From contig JACJYU010000002.1 of NCBI GenBank assembly GCA_020635915.1, positions 186,001 to 250,000 on the forward strand: a stretch of DNA of 64,000 nucleotides. Reading direction: 5' to 3'. A program made the position numbers and the translations under genes. The notes under the pieces were generated by a model that searched no databases, had not been told where the DNA came from, and was given only the letters and a program-made list of their open reading frames with translations. This DNA comes from Flammeovirgaceae bacterium (GTDB lineage: Bacteria > Bacteroidota > Bacteroidia > Cytophagales > Cyclobacteriaceae). Below, one piece after another: positions 34,239-43,473 of the stretch (position 1 is its first letter; the number at the start of each line of letters is the position of its first letter).

Positions 34239-35165
34239 TCAATTAAGTTGGGCATAACCAAACGGTATGGAGGCCGGCTTGCAGAGCACGATCACGTATT
34301 GGAACTGGGAGATGGTGGCGTTCGGGAAGTTTTGGGTGACATTAAAGGTATGTGCACCGTTGGTGGTGATCTCACCGAGTTCAATCCCCTCGTTGCGGAT
34401 GGTGGTGCCGGAAACGTTGTCGTTGGCCAGGTATATAAATGTGCCCAGCGCAAAACTTGTCATAAAATCATCGCTAAACGTCAGGACCAGTTCCCCATTT
34501 ACCACCTCCAGCACGGCCATTCCGGAGGCATTGTAGCCATTGGCCGATTGAAACGTGCCTACCCTTTTGCCACCGCCCACAATAATGGGCACCCCAAGGC
34601 TATAAACCCCATCAACAATGGCATACACGTCAGCCACCCCGCTTCCCTTTGCCAAAAGGGTGCCCGCTGCATCCACTTCCACCACCGGCCCATCGGTGGA
34701 AATCCATTGCACGGCACCACCGGTTACCTCCGCCCCATTAATGTTTTTCGAGGTAGCCACGGCAGTGGCCGTTTCGCCAACGGAAAGGGAAGCTTCGGAA
34801 ACGGCAACGTCCACAAAGGCCACCTCGGCCTCATTGGCCACCACGGTCACGCGGATGGAGTCTGTAGTGGAGGAATAGGCCGCGGAAAGCAGGGCCTGCC
34901 CTGGTGCCTTGGCCGTGACCACGCCATTGGGGCTTACGGATGCGGTAGTGGCCGGCCCGATGTTCCACGCAATGGGCACATTTTCCACTACCCCAAAAGT
35001 ATTGGTGTAAACAGCACTGGCCTCTTCCATACTGCCCACCAGAAGGGCGATCCGGTCGGGCTGGATTTCCAATTGGCCGGGCACCATAGGGTCGTCTACC
35101 AGGTCGGTGCCTATGCACCCACCCAATATTAGGATGATACCGGATGTCAGGTTTCTTCCCACCAT
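34239..35165 (-). CDS. Lipoprotein with Big2-type Ig-like and DM13-like domains
   Basis: The 308-aa protein has a lipobox signal (GIILILGGCIGTD, Cys near residue 17). Next comes a bacterial Ig-like Big2 stretch (VSPNGVVTAKAPGQALLSAAY) and a second one around AAGTLLAKGSGVADVYAIVD. The C-terminal ~105 residues (GTFQSANGY ... LVLTFSDDF ... IELGEITTNGAHTFNV ... YVIVLCKPASIPFGYAQL) match the DM13 pattern, a domain proposed to act in redox or in hydroxylating-type electron transfer. The single Cys in VIVLCKP is the DM13 hallmark position. A surface redox role is inference. Confidence 0.68.
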   Translation of the reverse strand: MVGRNLTSGIILILGGCIGTDLVDDPMVPGQLEIQPDRIALLVGSMEEASAVYTNTFGVVENVPIAWNIGPATTASVSPNGVVTAKAPGQALLSAAYSSTTDSIRVTVVANEAEVAFVDVAVSEASLSVGETATAVATSKNINGAEVTGGAVQWISTDGPVVEVDAAGTLLAKGSGVADVYAIVDGVYSLGVPIIVGGGKRVGTFQSANGYNASGMAVLEVVNGELVLTFSDDFMTSFALGTFIYLANDNVSGTTIRNEGIELGEITTNGAHTFNVTQNFPNATISQFQYVIVLCKPASIPFGYAQLN

Positions 35166-35413
35166 ATATCAAATTAATCAAAAAAATAGGTGCGGATGTG
35201 TAAGGTTGGGTCAACTGGATGACAAAACGGGCATATCTGCCCAAATGAAAACACCCCAATCACCATCCTGGGGGGATATATTTTATACCATAAGGCACAA
35301 TTCCATCAAAGTCTAACCCCTGTCTACTGGTGTATGGTTTTGCCTGTTTTTAATGAAATCCATAACGGCAGGCAATGGATATTTGTACCATCATTAAACT
35401 TAATGCTACGCAC

Positions 35414-35542
35414 ATGAACCGGTTAAAAGATTTATCGAAGGATTGGTACAACGAAGGGATTACTAACAGGTTAAAGGAAGCTGCCTTATTGTGCTTGATC
35501 ATTCTTTCAGGGATTATGGTTTCCAACATCCTGGGGGGATAA
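35414..35542 (+). CDS. Possible 42-aa membrane peptide
   Basis: MNRLKDLSKDWYNEGITN is followed by a single hydrophobic helix (ALLCLIILSGIMVSNILGG). A longer in-frame start at 35375 would add MDICTIIKLNATH. A strong terminator 29 bp after the stop (35571-35604) suggests that a short transcript ends here. No family is recognised. It could instead be an untranslated RNA, so confidence is moderate. Confidence 0.45.
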   Translation: MNRLKDLSKDWYNEGITNRLKEAALLCLIILSGIMVSNILGG

Positions 35543-35570
35543 CACTTATTTTTTGCAGACATTAATCCTG

Positions 35571-35604
35571 GCCTTTCCCAAAAAACGGGAAAGGCTTTTT
35601 TTTT
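35571..35604 (+). terminator. Strong rho-independent terminator
   Basis: GCCTTTCCC pairs with GGGAAAGGC (9-bp perfect stem, 7-nt AAAAAAC loop), followed by nine T. It closes the small transcript unit holding the 42-aa reading frame. The aminotransferase gene starts 30 bp later, so its promoter must overlap the hairpin region or its own leader. Confidence 0.85.
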
Positions 35605-35634
35605 GCCTTGTGCGGCAAGGGAGTAGATTTGAAC

Positions 35635-36819
35635 ATGGAATACAGCCCTGATATTTTCCTGTCACACCTGGCCCAAACCACCCCGTTTCCCTTTTTGTTG
35701 CCCATAGAACGGGCAGAAGGCATTTACCTGTACGGGCCTGACGGCAAACGCTATATAGACCTTATCTCAGGTGTTGGCGTTACCCACATTGGCCACCGGC
35801 ACCCCAGGGTGGTGCAGGCCATCAAAGACCAGGCCGACAAGCATTTGCATGTGATGGTGTATGGGGAGTACATTCAATCGGCCCCCAACCTGTTGGCCCA
35901 AAAGCTTGCTTCCCTGCTCCCCAAGCCGCTCAACTGTTGTTACTTCGTAAACTCTGGCACGGAAGCCAATGAAGGGGCATTGAAACTGGCCAAAAGGGCC
36001 ACCGGCAGGAGGGGCATTGTTTCCTACCACAAATCCTATCACGGCAGCACCCACGGGTCATTAAGCGTATCGGGCAACGAAAGCAAAAAAAATGCCTTCC
36101 GCCCTTTGTTGCCGGGGGTTCGCTTTATTGAATTTGGCAACCTTGGCCACCTAACGGCCATCGACAACACGACCGCTTGCGTAATTATGGAAACCATACA
36201 GGGGGATGCTGGCGTGAGGGTGCCCACAAAGGAGTACATGATGGCCGTAAGGAAAAGGTGCGATGAGACGGGCGCCCTGCTTATCCTGGACGAAATACAA
36301 TCCGGGATGGGCAGGACGGGCACCCTGTTTGCCTTTGAGCAATTTGGAATAGTGCCCGACATCCTCACCATAGGCAAAGCGCTGGGCGGGGGCCTTCCCC
36401 TCGGTGCCTTCATTGCCGACCGCAAATTGATGGACGTGTTGGCCCACGGCCCCATGCTGGGCCACATTACCACTTTTGGGGGCAACCCCGTTTGTTGCGC
36501 GGCCGCGCTGGCCACCCTGGAGGTGCTTCAGGAAGAAAAGTTGATTGGGCAGGTGGAGGGAAAGGGGAAACTGTTTGAAAAGTACCTGTCCCATCCCTCC
36601 ATTAAGGAAATACGAAGGGCAGGCCTTTTCTTTGCCATTGATTTTGAATCGGGGGAAAAGGTAAAACGGATTGTGGACAATGCCCTGCAGATGGGAGCCA
36701 TCTGCTTTTGGTTCCTTTCCTGTCCCCACAGCTTCAGGATAGCCCCACCGCTGTCCATTACGGAAGCGGAAATAAAAGAATCGTGCGAAATTTTAATGAA
36801 GGCCATCGAAGGGGCATAG
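35635..36819 (+). CDS. Class III PLP-dependent aminotransferase
   Basis: The 394-aa protein has the class III fold: substrate-side GVTHIGHRHPRVVQAI, PLP-phosphate contacts in NSGTEANEGALKLAKRATGR, cofactor Asp in LILDEIQSGMGRTG, and Schiff-base Lys in LTIGKALGGGLPLGAF. The family includes acetylornithine, 4-aminobutyrate and ornithine aminotransferases. The exact amino donor is not decided. It converges with hslV, with only a 6-bp gap between stops. Confidence 0.9.
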   Translation: MEYSPDIFLSHLAQTTPFPFLLPIERAEGIYLYGPDGKRYIDLISGVGVTHIGHRHPRVVQAIKDQADKHLHVMVYGEYIQSAPNLLAQKLASLLPKPLNCCYFVNSGTEANEGALKLAKRATGRRGIVSYHKSYHGSTHGSLSVSGNESKKNAFRPLLPGVRFIEFGNLGHLTAIDNTTACVIMETIQGDAGVRVPTKEYMMAVRKRCDETGALLILDEIQSGMGRTGTLFAFEQFGIVPDILTIGKALGGGLPLGAFIADRKLMDVLAHGPMLGHITTFGGNPVCCAAALATLEVLQEEKLIGQVEGKGKLFEKYLSHPSIKEIRRAGLFFAIDFESGEKVKRIVDNALQMGAICFWFLSCPHSFRIAPPLSITEAEIKESCEILMKAIEGA

Positions 36820-36825
36820 GGGTGG

Positions 36826-37365
36826 CTACCCCAGGTTTTCGATGACCAAATTGTGATTGGTGAACACGCAAATGTCTGCCGCGATATTGAGGCATTCCTT
36901 TACTATCTCCTCCGCAGTGAGCTGTGGCGCATGTTTCTTTAGGGCAATGGCGGCCGCTTGTGCGTACATGGCGCCAGACCCTATCGCGGCCACCTGGTTG
37001 TCGGGCTCCAGCACATCGCCCGTCCCGGACAATATCAGCAACTCGTCCTTGCTGGCCGTGATCATCATGGCCTCCAACCTTCTGAGGTAGCGGTCCATAC
37101 GCCAATCTTTTGCCAGTTCAATGGCCGCCCTTTTCATATTGCCGCCAAAGGCATTTAGTTTTTCTTCGAAGCGGTCCATCAATGTAAATGCATCGGCCGT
37201 GGACCCCGCAAACCCCACCACTATTTTCCCGTCTTGGAGTTTCCTTAGTTTCCGCACGTTGCTTTTGGCCACGGTATTGCCCATGGAGGCCTGGCCATCG
37301 CCACCAATGGCCACTTTGTCATTGTGGAGCACGGCAAGGATGGTGGTGGACCTAATCTTTTCCAT
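36826..37365 (-). CDS. hslV: ATP-dependent protease subunit HslV (ClpQ)
   Basis: The 179-aa protein belongs to the N-terminal-nucleophile family: short propeptide MEKIRS, then catalytic TTILAVLHND with GGDGQASMG and VVGFAGSTADAF, then LIEGDVLEP-like and VAAIGSGAMYA motifs. It forms double hexamers with HslU, degrading unfolded proteins. No hslU gene lies in the window. ATG 37365 is chosen over a GTG at 37371. The PDH E2 gene ends 15 bp upstream on the same strand. Confidence 0.94.
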   Translation of the reverse strand: MEKIRSTTILAVLHNDKVAIGGDGQASMGNTVAKSNVRKLRKLQDGKIVVGFAGSTADAFTLMDRFEEKLNAFGGNMKRAAIELAKDWRMDRYLRRLEAMMITASKDELLILSGTGDVLEPDNQVAAIGSGAMYAQAAAIALKKHAPQLTAEEIVKECLNIAADICVFTNHNLVIENLG

Positions 37366-37380
37366 GTTCACGGCTGGGGA

Positions 37381-38988
37381 TCAGATGAGTATCCGGACAG
37401 GGTCTTCCAACAATCCTTTCAGCGTTTGCAGGAAGGCAGAACCTACCGCGCCATCCACCGCGCGGTGGTCGCACGACATGGTCACCTTCATGGTGTTCCC
37501 GGGCACTATCTGCCCGTTTTTCACCACCGGGGTTTCTTTTATGCCCCCCACGGCCAGGATGCACGCATCGGGGGGATTGATGATGGCCGTAAACCCTTCG
37601 ATGCCAAACATACCAAGGTTGGAAACGGTAAAGGTGCTCCCTTCCCAGTCACTGGGTTGGAGTTTTTTGTCGTGTGCACGTTGCGCAAGGCTTTTTACTT
37701 CGGAAGAAATATGGGCCAGGGATTTATTATCGGCAAAACGGATCACCGGAACGACCAGCCCGTCTTTCACCGCCACGGCCACCCCAATATGGATATGGTG
37801 GTTCTTCCGGATTTTGTCCCCCAGCCATGAAACGTTCACATCGGGGTGCTGGCGCAAGGCCGCGGCCACTGCTTTTATCACCAAATCATTAAAAGAAACT
37901 TTTACTGGCGACACTTCATTGATGCTCTTGCGCGCCTGTATTGCCCTGTCCATGTCGATCTCCATGGTAAGGTAAAAATGTGGGGCGGTAAACTTGCTCT
38001 CGGCCAGCCTGCGTGCAATCGTTTTGCGCATCTGGGAGAGGGCCACTTCTTCAAAGCTTTCCTCGCCTACCACCGATGGCAATACCACTGCCTTTTCACC
38101 TTCTTTGGCAGGGGCCGCGCCAGGCTTGTAGTTTTCTACGTCCCGCTTGGTGATCCTTCCCTGGTCACCGGAGCCTTCAATCTTGCTGAGGTCATAGCCA
38201 AGGTCCTTGGCCATTTTTTTGGCCAGCGGTGAGGCTTTCAGCCTGCCGTTGCTGGCCTGGGAAGACGGTGTACCTGCAGGTTGTGGTGACGCATGCGGGG
38301 CCGGGTCCGCTGAAGGCGTGCTGCTTTCCTCCTCCTTTGGTGCTTCCGCCTGGGCAGCTTTCAATAAAGCCTTCCAATCGGCATCTTTTTCACCCACAAT
38401 GGCAAGCACCCCGTTTATGGGGATGGATTCTTTTTCTTTGGCGCCTATGTACAGCAGCGTGCCGGTGTGGTACGATTCGTACTCCATGGTGGCCTTGTCC
38501 GTTTCTATCTCTGCCATCAGTTCCCCCGACTTCACGGTGTCCCCCACTTTTTTGTGCCAGGCCGCGATCACGCCCTCCGTCATGGTATCGCTCATCTTCG
38601 GCATCAACACGAGGTCGGCTTTTATATGCGAAGTGTCCATCGGTTCGGCCACAGCGGTGCTTTTGCTTGGCGGTGCCACGGCTTTGCCTTCCGCGGCAGC
38701 GGCATCCTGTTTTGGTGCCGCGCCCGCCAGCAATTCCTTGAAATCCTCGCCTTTCTTGCCAACAACGGCCAATACATCGTTGATTTTTACGGCCTCGCCC
38801 TCTTTGGCGCCCAGGTGCAGGACCACCCCTTCATTGAACGACTCGTAATCCATGGTGGCCTTGTCGGTCTCTATCTCTGCCATCAACTCACCGGACTTCA
38901 CCGTATCCCCCACTTTTTTATGCCATTTTGCGATCACCCCTTCCGTCATGGTGTCGCTCATCTTAGGCATCCGGACTATTTCTGCCAT
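37381..38988 (-). CDS. aceF: Pyruvate dehydrogenase dihydrolipoyl acetyltransferase (E2)
   Basis: The 535-aa protein carries two lipoyl domains (K43 in ETDKATMDYES; second site ETDKATMEYES near residue 170), then an Ala/Pro/Ser-rich linker. An E3-binding domain follows (KASPLAKKMAKDLGYDLSKI, about 253-290). The catalytic acetyltransferase domain (305-535) has MSCDHRAVDGAVGSAF. It passes acetyl groups from E1 to CoA. The linker (APKEEESSTPSADPAP) is flexible as usual. It could be used for branched-chain E2, but the doubled lipoyl layout favours PDH. Upstream, about 85 bp lies before the next gene end. Confidence 0.93.
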   Translation of the reverse strand: MAEIVRMPKMSDTMTEGVIAKWHKKVGDTVKSGELMAEIETDKATMDYESFNEGVVLHLGAKEGEAVKINDVLAVVGKKGEDFKELLAGAAPKQDAAAAEGKAVAPPSKSTAVAEPMDTSHIKADLVLMPKMSDTMTEGVIAAWHKKVGDTVKSGELMAEIETDKATMEYESYHTGTLLYIGAKEKESIPINGVLAIVGEKDADWKALLKAAQAEAPKEEESSTPSADPAPHASPQPAGTPSSQASNGRLKASPLAKKMAKDLGYDLSKIEGSGDQGRITKRDVENYKPGAAPAKEGEKAVVLPSVVGEESFEEVALSQMRKTIARRLAESKFTAPHFYLTMEIDMDRAIQARKSINEVSPVKVSFNDLVIKAVAAALRQHPDVNVSWLGDKIRKNHHIHIGVAVAVKDGLVVPVIRFADNKSLAHISSEVKSLAQRAHDKKLQPSDWEGSTFTVSNLGMFGIEGFTAIINPPDACILAVGGIKETPVVKNGQIVPGNTMKVTMSCDHRAVDGAVGSAFLQTLKGLLEDPVRILI

Positions 38989-39072
38989 TGTTGTAACGCT
39001 GTTTTAAATTATTGATTCAATTCGTCAAAAATAGCTGTAAAAACAACCATATTCAAATTCAAATGGCCGCCA

Positions 39073-42063
39073 TCAGAAAGGAATATTCCCCAGGATAAAC
39101 TCAAAGGCCGTGCCTCCCTGGTTGAACCGGTTTGCCTGGGTGTAGGTGCCCCTGACGCCAAGTTCAAATTGGGGAAGGAACCTCATGATATTGACATCAA
39201 ATGTTATCTCGGCACCAAAAGAGTGGTAAAGGTCGTCATTGTTGAGGGAATATACGGTGGTCGGTTGCCCCGGTTCAAACCGGTAGAAAAATTGGCGCCC
39301 CTCGCCTTTTCCATAATCGTAAAACAAATTGGCCTTGACGCGCTGAATGTTCAACACCGGCCCCACGGCTATGTCAGGGTACCACAACGGCAGCGCATAG
39401 TTGGTGGAAACAGTATAAAATTTTGTGTCCTGGGGATACGCATACCCCCTTGGCTTGGCGAGCTTGTTCCTGAAAGTATAGGTATCCAGGTCGATGCCGG
39501 ACAACCGCTGTTGGTAGCCGCCCCGGAAGTAGAGCGAATGGTGCTTGAACAGCCCCGGAAAATAAAAGGTGCCCCTGGCCACATACAGGTGCCCTGCAAA
39601 ATCGCCCCCATACGGGGTGTTGTAGGCTTCGAAAGCAACAGACTGGCCATATTTGGAATTAAAGTCCCTCCTGCTGCGCTTCAGCAAATTGATGAAACTG
39701 AAGGTGAACTGGTTGTACAACAGGTCCCCATTGCTGGCTTTGTCCGTAAAGTTGTAAGCCAGCGTGTCGTTGGCCGGCACAAGCCTTCCAAAACCGGAGG
39801 AAAGGACAGCCCCGTTTTTGCTCACGGTGTTTTTAAATCCGGACACCTGTGTGTAGCCCACGGAATTTCCCACAGACAACCTTGTGCTGTATTTGGAATG
39901 GGTGAGCACCAACGGGACCCTGACGCCAACCGTCCCGCCCAACTCGGTCCACTTAAATTCGACATCCCTTCCGAAAATCCCATCCGAATTTTTCCTTTTG
40001 GCATAACTGAAGTTTCCTTCAATTACCGGGTACATCCCCTGGTAGCTGATGCCTGCGCCCCAGGAACCTGTCTTCTCATTGACGTCAAAGGTATACCCAC
40101 CGCTAATTTCTGTAGTGTTCAAAATGTCTTTAGAGGTAATGCCCAAATTGGCCTGGTATATGGAGTTGGTAAAATAAGGGCCCCAGGAATGCGGGTTGAT
40201 CATTCCTGAGGCACGATGGTAGCGCTTGCCCTCATATTGGGTGGTGGGGATGGTTCCCATCAACCCTGGGTGGCCCTCCTGTTCGGAAAGGGTGCCGGCA
40301 AAAAGCGCAGGACGCACAGCCACCGATCCTATGTCCTTCCATTCGCCAGGTTCGAAAGGTATTTTTACCACATCAAAGCCATCCCTGGTTTGCTCGTTAT
40401 AATATATGGTTTTTCCATCCCCTGAGATGGAAGGGTTGAAGGCACCATACTTTGCCGAAGTGACCTGGTAACGGTTTTGGGTGGCAATGTCCAATGCATA
40501 GATATTGTCGATACCGCTATAAGGCGAGTTGAACAACAAAAAATTATCCTGCAAGACAGGGTGCCCAACATTTTCGCTGCCGGCACCATAAAGTTTTGTC
40601 AATTCCCCGGAGGCCACATCAACGGCCATTATCGATTTTCCATCATGATCCAATTGGATGAACACGATTTGCTTGCCATCCTGGCCCCAGCGCGGCATGG
40701 TGAGGGTAGGGTTGCCGGGGTTTTCAAACTTTTTCGTTACCTCCCCGGATTGGTAATCCACCACCACCAGGTTGTTTTGATAGGATTCGTCCACCAGGAT
40801 GGCCGCCACCTGGTTGCCATCGGGCGACAGGGCAGCTGCACCATAGCGTGCATGTCGGGCAATTACTTTGGCCTTGCCGGTTTTGAAATCATATCCTTTT
40901 AAAATGGAATAAGACCTTGTTTGCCAACGCGGGTCATAACGGTACTCGTTCCATACCACCCTGGTGGCCGCAGCGGAAAGCATCCCGGCATCGTTGATGA
41001 AACCCGGCACAAACCCTTTCCTTTCCTTGCCGTCCTTGGTGAGCGTGACCAGTTGTGAAAAATCCCCTAAACCGGTTTTGAGCACGACAATCCTGCCATC
41101 GGCCAGGGGCTGCGGAAACTGGTAATTTGTATAAACCTTGTTTGTCCTTGAATTTATTTTTTCGAACGGGGTAATGGACAGGCCCTCCAGTTGGGCCTGC
41201 CACTCCTGCTTAAGGCCTTGTGCCATTTCTTTGTAAAGGCCTGTCACATAAAGCCCGGTTTCTTTTTTAATGGCATTGGAAAATGTAAAAGGGATAAAGG
41301 GAAAGCTCCACGCGCGCCTGGTAATATCCGACCATATTGTTGGGGCCCCGGTTTTCTTCCGCAAGTAAGACACCATGTGGTAGCCCAACACATAATGATC
41401 GGGCACATTGTTTTTGTATGACCGCAAATACTGTTTGTGATAATTAAAGTCCCTGCCCTCCAACAGGTTTGTCCGGAGCAACATGTCAAACTCAGGTATC
41501 CTTCCCCTGCCACTGGAGGTAAAGGCCGTCTCGGTGGCTACCGCGTCCCCTTCCCAAAACCATTGCGGCACGGCCACAAAAGCCATCCCTGCCTGCGCCA
41601 GTTGGCCAAACATGAGGTGGATGCCTTTATTGAAACCTGTTAAACTCTTCCTGAACTGTACAATGTGCCGGTATTCATGTGACGAAAGCAAGGTGAGCCA
41701 TTCGTTGTTGCCAATAAAATTATAGTTCTGTGGTGGCATGGCATAAAACTCCGACCTTCTGGGGGCCAGGGTAACGAACCCATTGGAGATGGCCGACTGG
41801 CCATGAAGCACCACCGATATCTTTTTCGGCAGGACCTCAAGGCTTGCCGCCTCCGGGCCGTGTATGTGCTCAAGGGTATTGGCCACACGCTGGGCTTCCT
41901 GCCCAAAGCCATGGGGATAGAGCACCCTGAAATGGGGGGTGTTCACCTGGTACCACTTCATGCCCGTAGGGCTTGTTTCCAGCAAAACCGGTTCCTGGCC
42001 CATGGCCACCACATGGGCACACAAGCAGATGGCCATCGCCATACCTGTTTTTATAATTTTCAT
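39073..42063 (-). CDS. Secreted HExxH metalloprotease-like, beta-propeller and outer-membrane barrel fusion
   Basis: The 996-aa protein has a signal peptide (MKIIKTGMAMAICLCAHVVAMG) and a Peptidase_MA-like domain with zinc motif HEYRH at 129-133 and an E171 in VPQWFWEGDAVATE, the likely third ligand. TolB/PD40-like beta-propeller repeats follow (about 340-600, e.g. LSPDGNQVAAILV, MPRWGQDGKQIVFI, SISGDGKTIYYNE). A long C-terminal region rich in aromatic strands (LPLWYPDIAVGPVLN, FRGGYQQRLSGIDL) looks like an outer-membrane barrel, to the end. A surface-anchored peptidase is inferred. ATG 42063 is selected because only it is followed by the signal. Confidence 0.78.
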   Translation of the reverse strand: MKIIKTGMAMAICLCAHVVAMGQEPVLLETSPTGMKWYQVNTPHFRVLYPHGFGQEAQRVANTLEHIHGPEAASLEVLPKKISVVLHGQSAISNGFVTLAPRRSEFYAMPPQNYNFIGNNEWLTLLSSHEYRHIVQFRKSLTGFNKGIHLMFGQLAQAGMAFVAVPQWFWEGDAVATETAFTSSGRGRIPEFDMLLRTNLLEGRDFNYHKQYLRSYKNNVPDHYVLGYHMVSYLRKKTGAPTIWSDITRRAWSFPFIPFTFSNAIKKETGLYVTGLYKEMAQGLKQEWQAQLEGLSITPFEKINSRTNKVYTNYQFPQPLADGRIVVLKTGLGDFSQLVTLTKDGKERKGFVPGFINDAGMLSAAATRVVWNEYRYDPRWQTRSYSILKGYDFKTGKAKVIARHARYGAAALSPDGNQVAAILVDESYQNNLVVVDYQSGEVTKKFENPGNPTLTMPRWGQDGKQIVFIQLDHDGKSIMAVDVASGELTKLYGAGSENVGHPVLQDNFLLFNSPYSGIDNIYALDIATQNRYQVTSAKYGAFNPSISGDGKTIYYNEQTRDGFDVVKIPFEPGEWKDIGSVAVRPALFAGTLSEQEGHPGLMGTIPTTQYEGKRYHRASGMINPHSWGPYFTNSIYQANLGITSKDILNTTEISGGYTFDVNEKTGSWGAGISYQGMYPVIEGNFSYAKRKNSDGIFGRDVEFKWTELGGTVGVRVPLVLTHSKYSTRLSVGNSVGYTQVSGFKNTVSKNGAVLSSGFGRLVPANDTLAYNFTDKASNGDLLYNQFTFSFINLLKRSRRDFNSKYGQSVAFEAYNTPYGGDFAGHLYVARGTFYFPGLFKHHSLYFRGGYQQRLSGIDLDTYTFRNKLAKPRGYAYPQDTKFYTVSTNYALPLWYPDIAVGPVLNIQRVKANLFYDYGKGEGRQFFYRFEPGQPTTVYSLNNDDLYHSFGAEITFDVNIMRFLPQFELGVRGTYTQANRFNQGGTAFEFILGNIPF

Positions 42064-42310
42064 GTCTAAAAAATTGCCTTTAAATGGACTCTTGGGGCCA
42101 CCGGGCATCAACACACTGATAAGTGCGAAACATTTAACTGGTGCTTTCATTGGAGTACAGTGCCCTTTACATGGCGATTTCATTGTTATGACCAAAACCG
42201 GCCGTTAAGCTACGTTAGTCCCTTCAAACTTTTATTGAACCTTTGGCATAAATTTCAATTCCCGCGCCACAAACCTGTCAAAGGTACTATGGTGGCATTT
42301 TTGTATTGCA

Positions 42311-42318
42311 TAATTTTG
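42311..42318 (+). promoter_or_regulatory. Candidate -7 box of a short membrane protein gene
   Basis: TAATTTTG matches TAnnTTTG. Transcription would start near 42323, that is at or next to the first ATG, suggesting a leaderless transcript or use of the second ATG at 42344. No convincing -33 TTG was found. Confidence 0.35.
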
Positions 42319-42322
42319 CTCC

Positions 42323-42448
42323 ATGTGGAAGTGGGCAAAAAAAATGTGGAAGGACTACAGAGAGTATGTGCGTACGGACTTGATCATGTACGGGACCTGG
42401 ATACTCCTTATTATCTTGTTTTTTTTGTACACCCTAATGGCAGGCTAG
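42323..42448 (+). CDS. Probable 41-aa single-span membrane protein
   Basis: The peptide starts MWKWAKKMWKDYREYVRTDL and continues into one strongly hydrophobic helix (GTWILLIILFFLYTLMAG). The N-terminus is basic, so positive-inside orientation would put it in the cytoplasm. The gene overlaps the last 4 bp of the bestrophin gene tail to tail. No family was recognised. The layout (helix, charged tail) is like small membrane regulators. Confidence 0.5.
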   Translation: MWKWAKKMWKDYREYVRTDLIMYGTWILLIILFFLYTLMAG

Positions 42449-43329
42449 CCGCGTAAAAGGATTTCCCTTACATTGTCTTTTATCTTTATCGCCAGCTCGT
42501 CAGTGGGCAAATCATTCACATCATTGCCAAAAGGATCTTCTATTTCCTCTGCGATCAGTTCCACACTTAACAATACATAAGATATCAACACCACGATTGG
42601 TATGGTCATATACTCCGCCATGGTCACAAACCCAAAGGGCAGGGTGATGATATAAATAAAAATAAATTTTTTGATGTACATGGTGTAGGAATAGGGTATG
42701 GGCGTGTTCCTGATCCGCTCACAAGCCCCCAAAATATCGGAAAACTGTTTTAGTTCCTTGTCCAAAAGAAAGAGTTGGTCGCCACTTATCTTTTTGTCTA
42801 TATAAAGATCGTTGGCACGCTCGTACATCATGGACGACAGCTTGTTTGGGATATGCTTTATCCCTTTCAAACAGGCCTTAAAACCGCCATCGGTTTCTTC
42901 CAATTCGTCCACCTTTGTACCTTTTCGCAAATGCTCCTTGGTGGAAAAGGCAAAATTTGGGATCATCCTGGAAAACCAATCCCTGTTGACCGAGTCGTTC
43001 CGGTCCAGGAACGCGTTTAGTTTTTGGGCCAGGTTGCGGGTATTGTTGACCATGAGGCCCCAATGCTTCCTACCTTCCCACCACCTGTCATAGGCCGTGT
43101 TGGTCCGGAATACCAGGAACAACCCCAATACAATCCCAACCAAGGAGTGCATGGCCGTAGTACTGTGAAAGTCCTTCTCCTGGAGTTCGTACACGTCCAG
43201 GATGACGTAGCAGAGCAATAGGCTAAACACGCCAATAAAGACAATAACGGGCGTCAAAGTTTTCATTACCTGCCTGCTGTAGGAGTGAAAAATCAGCGAA
43301 AGCCAGCTTTTGGGGTTATATGAAACCAT
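42445..43329 (-). CDS. Bestrophin-family anion channel
   Basis: The 294-aa protein has the bestrophin domain: four membrane helices, LLCYVILDVYEL, SLVGIVLGLFLVFRTNTAYD, IYIITLPFGFVTMAEYMTIP and the conserved DPFGNDVNDLPTD segment near the C-terminus. Bacterial members (KpBest) form pentameric ion channels. ATG 43329 (MVSYNPKSWLSLIFHSYS) is chosen because it matches the usual N-terminus. A longer frame to 43473 would overlap the divergent gene's leader. Divergent from the Rieske gene with 144 bp between starts. Confidence 0.93.
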   Translation of the reverse strand: MVSYNPKSWLSLIFHSYSRQVMKTLTPVIVFIGVFSLLLCYVILDVYELQEKDFHSTTAMHSLVGIVLGLFLVFRTNTAYDRWWEGRKHWGLMVNNTRNLAQKLNAFLDRNDSVNRDWFSRMIPNFAFSTKEHLRKGTKVDELEETDGGFKACLKGIKHIPNKLSSMMYERANDLYIDKKISGDQLFLLDKELKQFSDILGACERIRNTPIPYSYTMYIKKFIFIYIITLPFGFVTMAEYMTIPIVVLISYVLLSVELIAEEIEDPFGNDVNDLPTDELAIKIKDNVREILLRG

Positions 43330-43473
43330 TTTGTAAGGAAAATATTTACTAATAAACTTATTCGTGGGTTCATTTCCAAAAACCCAAAAACAGGGAAGTG
43401 CCTTGCCAGCCGGCACAGGATTTAAAATGAAACTTGGTTTAACCCGGTCAATTAATTTAGGTAAATTTAGCAC

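Noticed and set aside
34158..35132. 324-codon plus-strand frame opposite the lipoprotein and barrel genes
   Set aside because: The minus-strand frames have a lipobox, signal peptide and domain matches; the plus frame is rich in His/Gly and has no motif.
37121..37975. Large plus-strand frame opposite hslV and PDH E2
   Set aside because: It overlaps strongly conserved enzymes on the other strand and has no domain.
39169..40209. 346-codon plus-strand frame opposite the barrel/propeller protein
   Set aside because: The minus frame shows a signal peptide, HExxH motif and repeats over 996 aa; the plus frame is a shadow.
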